A stretch of 27,900 nt of DNA from Scenedesmus sp. ARA3 (taxonomy: Eukaryota > Chlorophyta > Chlorophyceae > Sphaeropleales > Scenedesmaceae): assembly GCA_004335835.1 (NCBI GenBank), contig RWJK01001406.1, positions 1 to 27,900 on the forward strand. Reading direction: 5' to 3'. Numbering within the stretch: the stretch's first letter is position 1; each line of letters opens with the position of its first letter. The position numbers were made by a program, and so were the translations under genes. Of the stretch, positions 1 through 8,500 are shown piece after piece. The notes under the pieces are model-generated. The model ran no database searches. It was not told where the DNA came from and saw nothing but the letters and a program-made list of their open reading frames with translations.

Positions 1-3000
1 GCGCCTGCGGCATCGCGGCCGGCGTCGTCGGCACTGTGCCGCTGCCATGTGCAGCAGCAACAGGCGTGCCGCGGGGCAGCTGTGCATCGTGTTGGATCTG
101 CTGAATTGCAGCCACCTGTGCGGCATTCAAAGTGAAGTTGCGCTGATGCGGGCGCGGCACTGGCGGCGGCACAAGCGCTGGCTGCATCACTGCAGGCGTG
201 GATGGCGCTGAAGTGCTGCTGCTGCTGCCGCCGCCACTACTGCTGCTTGCCAGGCCTGCCCTGCTGCGCGCGCCGCCGCTGACGCCAGCAACCGCAGGTG
301 CATTGGCCATCGACTGGAACGGCGGCGGCGGCAGCCGCCGCTGCTGCTGCTGCTGCTGCTGCATGCTGCGCGGCCACCAGGCTGCTGTGGCTGGCTGCGC
401 CGGCGCTGCTTCTGCATCTTGCAGCAGCGGCGGGCCAAAGTCAAAGTAATCCTCCCCTTCCTCATCGGACTGCGGCGCATCTAGCAGTGGCGGCATCTCA
501 TCATAATCCCAGCTGTCGCTGCTCCAAGCAAGGGCCTGCGCATGTGCCCTGCTGCCGCTGCCATCAGCAGCAGCAGCAGCAGCAGCAGGGTGCTGCTGCT
601 GCCTGGGTGTGGCCCAGCTGCTGCCGGCCAGAGCAGCCATCGCATGCGCATCGCTCTCGCGCGTGGTGCGCACAGCTGTCTCCAGCAGCTGCTGCGCGTC
701 CCGATCAGGCCCATCAGGCGCCCCTTGCTGCTGCTGCTGCTGCTGGGCGTTGGCGCCGCTGCTGAATGCCAGCAGCTGCTGCATCCACGAGGCAACCTGC
801 GCGTGTGGGCTGTCTGTCAATTCCGGGCTGCCAGGTGCAGGGCCTGCCACATCAGCTCGCAGCCTTGCAAGTGCAGGGGCCTCCGGGCTTTGCCCCCTGA
901 CACCGGCTGCGCCAGATGTCCCTGCTGCTGCTGCCACTGCTGCTGCCGCGGCTGTCGTTGCTGCCGACGCCATGCCTGCTGCTGCTTCAGCCGCTGCGCT
1001 CGCCTGCGCCGCACCACCGGTGAAAGCAGCAGCGCGCCGCGACTCGCGGCGCATGCTGTCCTGCATGCGGTGCATGCTCGCCTGCAACAAAGAGAGCCTC
1101 TCGTCAGCAGATGCTGGTGCTTGCGCAAAAGCAGCAGCATCAGCACGGTCATCCGCTGGTGCAGCGCTGCCAAACTGCTGCTGCAGCCTGTCGATGACGC
1201 GCGGCGACTCCGCTACCCGCTGCATTGCAGCTTCATGTGCAGTGACAGCGCGCTCTGCTGCGGCTGCAGCAGCGGCGGCAGCATCTGGGACACCGTCGCC
1301 CACCTGCTGCTGCTGCTGCTGCTGCTGACCTTCGCCTGCGCCGCCCTGATCAGCCAGGGACCTGGCAATCGCCAGCCTCAACATCTCATCTTCCCTCTGC
1401 AAATCAGCCTGCTGCTGCTGCAGCAGCTGCTGCTGTTGCTGCTGGAGCAGCTGCTGCTGTTGCTGCTGGAGCAGCTGCTGCTGCAGCCGCATCTGCTGGT
1501 GCAGCTGCTGCAGCTCCCTGCGCTGCTGCAGCTGCAGCAGCTGCTGCCGCTGGCGCTCCACGGACCGCAGCTCCTGAAGCACCTGAGACAGCTCCTGCTG
1601 CTGCTCAGACAGCAGCTCAGCCGCAGCTGCCTGAGCACCGGCTCCAAAAGCAGCAAAGCTGCCATAGCCGCCGCCGCTCGGCTGATACTGGGGATCTGCT
1701 GCCACGGCAGCAGCGCTGCCAGCAGCAAATGGCAGCAGCGGCAACGGTGGCGGCGGCGGAGGCAGCCAGCCGCCAGTGAAGCTGTCAGCATCGTCACTGG
1801 CATAGAGCCCGTCAGCATCAGAGTAAATGTCTTCGGAGCCCTGCTCCAGTGCTGGCATGTTTTCTTCCCCCTCAGACATGGAGTCAGCTGCATCTGTGAG
1901 CCCCGGCGGCGGCTCGTCCAGCGAGTCGGAGAAATCTGCGTCGCCAGCTGGCGCTGCTGCAGCTGCTGTCCTGCCTGCAGTTGCACGCACTAGCAGCGCC
2001 TGCAGTTCAGCAGCCCGCCTGTCAAAGGCCGCCCTGCTGCCGCCGTCGCTGCTGCTGCCCTGCTGCCTGACTGCTGCTGCTGCAACCCTGTCGCTGCTGA
2101 ACAGGAGGGGGTGGCCAGGTGTTGCCACATCCAGCGATTCATTGATGTTAGCGACGTCAATCAGCTGCGGCAGCGAATCATAGCTCTCAGCACCAAAGGC
2201 GTCGTCGCTGTACCACTCCTCAGCATCTGAGCTGGCAGCTGCAGGGCCAGGCAGCACAGACGTGCTGGCAGGCTGCTGCTGTGGCAGCTGCTGCTGCTGC
2301 AGAGCAGGGGCTGCAAACGATGCTACTGCTGCAGGCGCAGCTGCTAGGGCTGCTGCTGTTGCTGCTTCTGCTGCTGAAGCAGCGGGGTCCGATGCAGACG
2401 GGCTAGGCCTGCTGCCACCGCCTGCGCTGCTGCTGGCAATGCGCTGCTGGCTGCTGCCACCTTGCTGCGCCGCTGCTGCTACAGCTGTCAGTGAGATCGA
2501 TGCAGGCGAGCCGTGCTGGGCTGCTGCTGCTGCTGCACCACGTGCCGGAGCTGGCTGGCCTGCTCTGCCACTGCTGCTGCTGCTACCTCTGCCTGCAGTT
2601 GTATGGCGGCTGGAGCCAGGTGCATTGCGCTGCGGCCGACCTTGCGGTCGCTGCTGCTGCTGCTGCTGCTGCCAGTGTTGCTGCTGCTGCCATGGTTGCT
2701 GAGAAGGCTGCGCGGCAGTGTGCAATGCGCGTGGTGGTGGTGGCGGCGGTGGGGGTGGCGGAACTGCGTTGGGCCACCTTGCAGGGAACGGCTGATGCTG
2801 ATGGTCCCAGACTTCGCCGTTAAAGTAGAGTACCGGTGGTTCATGCTGCGTTTGCCTGTGTGGGTGCTGCTGCTGCTGCCAGGAGTGCTGCTGGTGGTGC
2901 TGCTGTTGCTGCTGCCACTGCTGTCTTGAAGGCTGGCGAGAACCAGCTGCGGCAGCACTGCTGCTGCTTGCTCCAGCTGTGCTGCTGCTGGCCCCGCCCC

Positions 3001-3673
3001 ACTGCTGCTGCTGCTGCTGCTGCTGCTGTTGAAAGTGGCTGGGCTGCTGCCTGCCGCCGCGGCTCCTGGGGCTGGTAGTGTTGCTGTAGCTACCCCAACT
3101 GCTGCTGGTGGATCCTGCAGTGCTTCTGTGTTCCTGCAAGCCATTCTGATTCCAGCCAGCTTGACCCCAAGCCTGCTGAGGCTGCTGCTCCTGCTGCCAG
3201 TTTGGGTGCGCTGCGCTGGCTGACGCATACTCAGCAGCCACTTGCTGCTGCTGTTGGTAGTGCTGTGTATGGAAGTGCGCTGCAGCATGCTGGTAGCGGC
3301 CAGCTGCACCCTGCTGCTGTTGCCAGGGAGAGGGTGGCGATGCAGCAGCATTAGGCTGTCCACCTGCCCAGCTACTGTATGCACCCTGCTGCATCAGGTA
3401 AGGGCAGTAAGCCTGCTGCTGTTGACTAGGCCATAGGTTGCCTCGGTCGCTGTTGTGAGAGCTGTTGTGTGGTCCGTAGCTGACGGTTGCGCGCTGACCT
3501 AGTCTTGAAGCAGGGGCTTGCCCGGGGTGCTGCCTTTGGTAAGCTGCTGCGGCACCAGCGCCTGAGCCAGCAACGTCAGTCGCAGACGCGGTCGGTGTAG
3601 ATTGTCCTGACACGCTCAGATGGGGCGAACCTGGCGCTGGTGCCCGAAACATAAGCGGGTCAGATGACTCCAT
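1..3673 (-). CDS. Large Q/A/S-rich protein with coiled coil and ubiquitin-interacting motif (N-terminal 1224 codons, runs off window)
   Basis: One reading frame stays open from the ATG at 3673-3671 to the window edge, with no intron needed. The protein is low-complexity: poly-Q, poly-A, poly-S and poly-P runs. Non-repetitive islands show this is the coding frame. Acidic stretches lie near residues 485-510, 575-635 and 1050-1085 (for example DEEGEDYFDFGPP). A Q/L-rich segment at about 686-755 should form a coiled coil. Directly after it, residues about 760-775 read EDEMLRLAIARSLAD, matching the ubiquitin-interacting motif pattern (acidic cluster, hydrophobic, x-x-Ala-x-x-x-Ser-x-x-acidic). By family knowledge a UIM binds mono- or polyubiquitin, so a role in ubiquitin signalling or an adaptor role is inferred; no catalytic domain is visible in this part. 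The C-terminus lies outside. The start is the first ATG of this frame, but an acceptor-like CCAG just upstream leaves room for a 5' exon. Antisense ORFs here are shadows of CAG repeats. Confidence 0.8.
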   Translation of the reverse strand, partial: MESSDPLMFRAPAPGSPHLSVSGQSTPTASATDVAGSGAGAAAAYQRQHPGQAPASRLGQRATVSYGPHNSSHNSDRGNLWPSQQQQAYCPYLMQQGAYSSWAGGQPNAAASPPSPWQQQQGAAGRYQHAAAHFHTQHYQQQQQVAAEYASASAAHPNWQQEQQPQQAWGQAGWNQNGLQEHRSTAGSTSSSWGSYSNTTSPRSRGGRQQPSHFQQQQQQQQQQWGGASSSTAGASSSSAAAAGSRQPSRQQWQQQQQHHQQHSWQQQQHPHRQTQHEPPVLYFNGEVWDHQHQPFPARWPNAVPPPPPPPPPPRALHTAAQPSQQPWQQQQHWQQQQQQQRPQGRPQRNAPGSSRHTTAGRGSSSSSGRAGQPAPARGAAAAAAQHGSPASISLTAVAAAAQQGGSSQQRIASSSAGGGSRPSPSASDPAASAAEAATAAALAAAPAAVASFAAPALQQQQLPQQQPASTSVLPGPAAASSDAEEWYSDDAFGAESYDSLPQLIDVANINESLDVATPGHPLLFSSDRVAAAAVRQQGSSSDGGSRAAFDRRAAELQALLVRATAGRTAAAAAPAGDADFSDSLDEPPPGLTDAADSMSEGEENMPALEQGSEDIYSDADGLYASDDADSFTGGWLPPPPPPLPLLPFAAGSAAAVAADPQYQPSGGGYGSFAAFGAGAQAAAAELLSEQQQELSQVLQELRSVERQRQQLLQLQQRRELQQLHQQMRLQQQLLQQQQQQLLQQQQQQLLQQQQADLQREDEMLRLAIARSLADQGGAGEGQQQQQQQQVGDGVPDAAAAAAAAAERAVTAHEAAMQRVAESPRVIDRLQQQFGSAAPADDRADAAAFAQAPASADERLSLLQASMHRMQDSMRRESRRAAAFTGGAAQASAAAEAAAGMASAATTAAAAAVAAAAGTSGAAGVRGQSPEAPALARLRADVAGPAPGSPELTDSPHAQVASWMQQLLAFSSGANAQQQQQQQGAPDGPDRDAQQLLETAVRTTRESDAHAMAALAGSSWATPRQQQHPAAAAAAADGSGSRAHAQALAWSSDSWDYDEMPPLLDAPQSDEEGEDYFDFGPPLLQDAEAAPAQPATAAWWPRSMQQQQQQQRRLPPPPFQSMANAPAVAGVSGGARSRAGLASSSSGGGSSSSTSAPSTPAVMQPALVPPPVPRPHQRNFTLNAAQVAAIQQIQHDAQLPRGTPVAAAHGSGTVPTTPAAMPQA
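3002..3028 (-). repeat. (CAG)9 tract coding polyglutamine in the UIM protein
   Basis: Nine uninterrupted CTG units on plus (CAG in sense). It is the longest pure run in this gene; similar shorter ones lie near 341-362, 570-590, 727-745 and 1303-1327. All are in frame. Confidence 0.85.
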
Positions 3674-5038
3674 GCCTGGCACGCAGGGGACTGCTCAAGC
3701 TGCAATATGTACGGAAACTATAGAGTCACGGGAGAGAGCATAACTGTCTCGAGTGGGTCTGAGCCCTATTGAGTAAGCTTCGCTTTGATGGCAGCAATGT
3801 ACAGCTTAGCTCCGGACTCTCAAAATAGCAGAAAACTCGCTGGAGTAACCCAAAATTCATGGTGGCTCATGTCGACATCGGACGGCCTTAGATGCCCACA
3901 GCGTAGACTGATGCTGACACACGAGGACAGGTCTCAGCCAAACTCTGCATATGTGGCTGACTGGCACACAAGCGATTGTGGCATATTTTGTTCGGTTTTG
4001 AGATCACCACTATTTAGAAGGATGCAGGGACTCTCTGCCGAGGTGTGCTGGAAGCACTTGCAGGTACAGCAGCTGCTGCTGGCCATACTGCATGACGGTA
4101 CCAGCAGTGCAATGACTGCCAGCTGCCTGAGAAGCAGCTGTCTTACAGGCGGCAATTGCAATGATTGAAAAACACATGCATGATTGACACAAGGACCAGC
4201 TACCAGATGATTGTGCACCAGCCAGGCGTGGCTACAGCCAGCCGCTGGCTGAGCCACCTGCAGGATGCATGGTCAAGGCAAGCAGATCTATAGAGTATGC
4301 AACAACAGCAGTGGCCCGCTGGCCCACATGTAACGACTTTGTTCCACTGTTAAGGTGGCTTCAACTGGCAGCTGCCCTGCCACTCCCACCGCCAACAGCT
4401 GACTCAGCATGACTAATGCCTGACAATTGTTGAAGCTAGGCCCTAGGCCCTGCTTGCGGCAAGCTGGACTGACGCTTATACCAAAAGATGAAACATCTGG
4501 TCAGCAAGACCGAGTTGAGCATGCAGCTACACCTCGCAGTACCAGGTAATTCCACAAAAAAGGTGGCCTGATGCAGCCTGAGCCCAGCAGCTCCAAACAA
4601 AGCACTTTGTTCCGTCAAAGGTGTTAGCCGCCAGCCTGACAAGATGTCCTACACCATAAAATGCGCACACGCAAAGCCAAGCTGCAGTTTCTATGCCCTC
4701 TGGGTTCTTCCCCGGCAACAACAGCTGCCCCAAACAGCCACAGAGGCAGTGGCAGTGCAGCAACTGGCATGATGAATAGCAGCCACAGCTGCTGCCAGCA
4801 ATGCTTTTGCCAAGCAACTGCCAGGATGCCTGCACAGCAGTGTATCAGCGCTGGCAACTTGCACCCATATGCACAAGCAGCTAAATCTGCTGCACCACCG
4901 CCAAGGCTGCTCCAGCACAGCAACAGTTGGGCAAGCAAACTCCGCAACAACACTGGCCACACGCAATATCATGCACCAAGACTGTCGAGTTAAACCAAAC
5001 CCTGCAAATGGTTAGAGACATACGTTTTATAACAACAC
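3674..5038. other. Intergenic / 5' region of the UIM gene, no gene recognised
   Basis: This lies between the ATG of the leftward UIM gene and the 3' end of the next leftward gene, so it should contain the UIM gene's promoter and 5' UTR. Several short ORFs overlap on both strands in different frames (for example around 4430-4990), none with recognisable protein character. I see no convincing TATA box, RNA gene or mobile element. Confidence 0.5.
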
Positions 5039-5043
5039 TTACA
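5039..5043 (-). terminator. Candidate TGTAA polyadenylation signal of the polytopic membrane protein gene
   Basis: TTACA on the plus strand is TGTAA on the transcribed strand. It is the first one downstream of the stop codon at 5595-5593 and would give a 3' UTR of about 560 nt. TGTAA is the usual chlorophyte polyadenylation signal. Placement is inferred. Confidence 0.5.
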
Positions 5044-5152
5044 GTCCTTAAGCCTCCTGCAGGCATGCAGCACAACTCTTAAAATTCAGGGACCTGCTGG
5101 CTGTTCCTGCAAACAACCTTGCCACTGTGTACTTGCTGTATCAGTGCTTGCG

Positions 5153-5180
5153 AGGACTTTCCTGCAAGGACTTTCCTGCA
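5153..5180. repeat. 14-bp perfect tandem duplication
   Basis: The unit AGGACTTTCCTGCA occurs twice in a row, in the predicted 3' UTR of the membrane protein gene. Confidence 0.8.
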
Positions 5181-5592
5181 AGCTGTAGACTCAGCAAACC
5201 TCACCTTGCTGTTGCGGCAAGAGTGAGCTCTGGAGCAACGCCGCAGCCAGCTCCAAAACAGCAATGAATTGCGCAGATCATCAATCAGTCAACCGCCACC
5301 TGTGCTGAACTGAGGAGGCCCAGAAGCAAACAATGTGACAGCGCACAACTCCATAGAGAAATATGTAATTTCAACGTATCGAGGTTGGCCGTGAAAAGCA
5401 ACCACGCACCACAACTAGCCGCACACTTACCAACGCACACCCATGGAGTATGAATTGGTTCACTCACACTGCAACGCAGCCGGCCCCTTCACACCGCTTC
5501 TGATGCTTGCTTGGTGCACAGCACCGTGCAGCCCGCAGGCATTGCATCATATCTGGCCCTCCATGCCACTTTGCAGATGACTCCTAATCAGT

Positions 5593-8500
5593 CTAATGCT
5601 TGCTGGGCGCAAGCACCTTGCGGTGGAATGCGCAGAGCAGCATGTAGATGAAGATGAGGGCAGCGCCCACAATGATGTCAAACACGATCCACCAGTTGGT
5701 GATGTTGAGGCCAAAGTAGGTGATCATGGGACTGACAAAGCCAAAGACGCTCGGCAGCTGCGAATAAAGGGAGTGCAGCAGCAGCGGTGGCAACAGAAGG
5801 GTGGCAGAAGCGCCAGCAGCGAGCAGAACAGCGTAAGACAGTGCATTGGAGAGGCCTCCATCCAGGCATCAGACAGCATGAGCAGCAAGTGCACTGCCGC
5901 TGTAGAAGACGAGGCAGAGCTTGTCTGTGTGCGGTGTTTATGCCCACAAGCCAAGGGCTCGTGCAAGACTGCTGAGTCAGCTAGCCTGCCAATGTTTCGT
6001 GCTGCTGCATGGCACCAGCAGCGTCTTATAGTAGCACTGCTGCCTTTTCTGATGCTAGGTCAAACAAATAGCTGGAAGAAATGCTTGTTTGTGCTGCTGC
6101 AGGGGCTCACCTGTGTCATGTAGTAGTACTGCTGCACCAGTGCCTTTGCAGATGCACGCAGCGCATACCCCTTGCGCCGCGGCTGAGCACGGAGAAAGGT
6201 GCGGCGATATTGCGCCAACAGCAACACGCGAACAGGGCAGCAGCAGGACGCATATGTCAGCAACATGCAGCTGATAGGTACTGGCATGTGAGCAACATAA
6301 CAGGGCTGCAGGCTCGAGCAGCAAATCCAGCAATGGCGCGTCCTGACAATTGACCTGTTGTTATTATTTCTCCCTCCCCACAAGTGGCAAACTCAAACCT
6401 ACAACAAAGTTTTCCCGCTCACCTTGCCACCCAGCTCATCTACGCCTTTTGCAGCATGCTCCTCCTCGTGCTCGTCCTCATAATACACGTCCTGGTACTT
6501 CTTGCCGCAGCAGGACAGCAGCGTGTTGGTGAAGCGAGGGATGAGCCGCAGGCTGTGCACCGCCCAGCCCATGTACAGGCTCAGCCACACAGCCGTAAGG
6601 AACTCGATGAGGGCCACGATCATCTCGGCAGGGAAGGTGAAGTTGCCCTGCGCCGCACACAACACAGAACATGTTCAATGAGATTGGGTGCAGCAAGCTC
6701 AGCCAATGAGTGCTGTGATCATCTCAGCAGGGAGCGCGAGGTTGCCCGGAACGGGAAGAATGTGAATGCATTTGTTTGAGGCTGTGCACCGCCCAGCCCA
6801 TGTAGAGGCTCAGCGAAACAGCCGTGAGGAACTCGATGAGGGCCACAATCATCTCCGCAGGGAACGTGAAGTTGCCCTGCACAGAAGAGTGGCATCGCAG
6901 TGTGTTGAAGAGACAGTTGAACATGGTGTGCAGCAGCTCACCCTGTTGACAAAGTGCCACTGCGTGTAGTAGACGTTACTGCTATGGCTGCATTGGTAAC
7001 TTCTTGATAAAGAACACCCAAAACCGCAGCTCACCCTGTTTACAAAGTGCCACTGCGTGTAGTAGAAGTTCATGATGGATGTAACAGGCTTCAGCAGCAG
7101 CGCAGCCACCACCAGCACCAACGACAACACACCCACAACAGCTCAAACCCTAACCCCAGCTCACCCGGTTGACAAAGTGCCACTGCGTGTAGTAAAAGTT
7201 CATGATGGATGTAACAGGCTTCAGCATCAGCAGCCACCACCAGCATCAACAACGACAACATGCCCACAAAACCCCAAACCGCAGCTTACCCGGTTGACAA
7301 AATGCCACTGCGTGTAGTAGAAGTTCATGATGGATGTAACCGGTTTCAGCAGCAGCGCAGCCACCACCAGCACCAACATCAACACACCCACAAACAGCTC
7401 AAATTGCAGCGCACCCGGTTACCAAAGTGCCAATGTGTGTAGTAGAAGTCACAGACTGCAGCAGCAGCGCAGCCACCACCAGCATCAACGACAACACACC
7501 CACAAACAGCTGAACCCCAAACCGCAGCTCACCCGGTTGACAAAGTGCCACTGCGTGTAACAAAAGTTCATGATCGACGTCAGGCTTCAGCAGCAGCGCA
7601 GCCACCACCAGCACCAACGACAACACACCCACAAACAGCTCAAACCCAAACCGCAGCTCACCCGGTTGACAAAGTGCCACTGCGTGTAGTAGAAGTTCAT
7701 GATGGATGTAACCGGCTTCAGCAGCAGCGCAGCCACCACCAGTACCGCTGGCACAAGCCCAAAGAGCTTGCCAAAGGTGCCCTTGGGCTGGTGCAGGAAG
7801 AAGACCAGCATGTGGAAGCCAATGGTGAGCATGGAGAACACCATGGCCTTGCGGATGCCTCCAGCCATGGGCGCAAGCTTGCAGCCCGCCGGCGGCTGCA
7901 GGAAGATACATTGTGCAAATGAAAAACAACAAGAAGTGAGAAACTTGTGCGGTGTGAGAAGGTGCACAGTGAGAGGAGATGTGCAGTGAGAAAAAGCTGA
8001 TGATTTGCAGTGACAAAAAGCTTTTGAAGAGCAATTTGTGCAGTGAGAAGGCGCTTTGCGCTGCACTGCACATCACACATCTGCAACAAACCAGCTGCTG
8101 GTGTGAATCGCTGTACCAGCGCATTGCCAATGCTGTGCCAGAATGCTGTTGGCCACCGATATCTGTACAGCCGGCTCTGTGCCGCTGTTTACTGCTTGCT
8201 TTAGCTCACCTCTCCCTTGCCATCAAATGTGTACTTGATGTCTAGGTTGTCATTGCTGGCACACCTGCAGCGCAGCACATGTAACAATGTAACACGGATG
8301 ACAAGCACGTAACATATCATCGAACAAGACGCACATGGGAGCTCTGCTCATCTTGACCTGCTGCAACACTTTCTGCTAAAAGGCTGAACAGCTGTAACCG
8401 GTTACCAACAATAAACATAACAGCCACCCACCATGTGCCCTGGTAGGCCATCTTATTGAGCACGCTGCTGAGCGTGAACAGCTTGAACCAGGCCGCGCCC

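Noticed and set aside
542..1993. Long plus-strand ORF (483 codons) and several nested ORFs rich in Cys, Leu and Ala
   Set aside because: They are antisense shadows of the CAG/GCN-rich UIM gene. The minus frame holds non-repetitive acidic islands, a UIM and an unbroken 1224 codons; the plus frames give only C/L/A runs.
4430..4990. Overlapping minus ORFs of 68-112 codons
   Set aside because: All frames are open to similar extents, with no domain or splice logic; probably chance in a stop-poor region.
5596..6123. Plus-strand 175-codon ORF
   Set aside because: It lies antisense to the last exon of the membrane protein gene; the minus strand gives a clear hydrophobic segment and in-phase splicing.
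7399..8130. Minus ORF of 243 codons joining several exon-like pieces
   Set aside because: It reads through introns and repeat units in a mixture of frames. The true exon 7 is 7895-7662; the rest is repeat copies.
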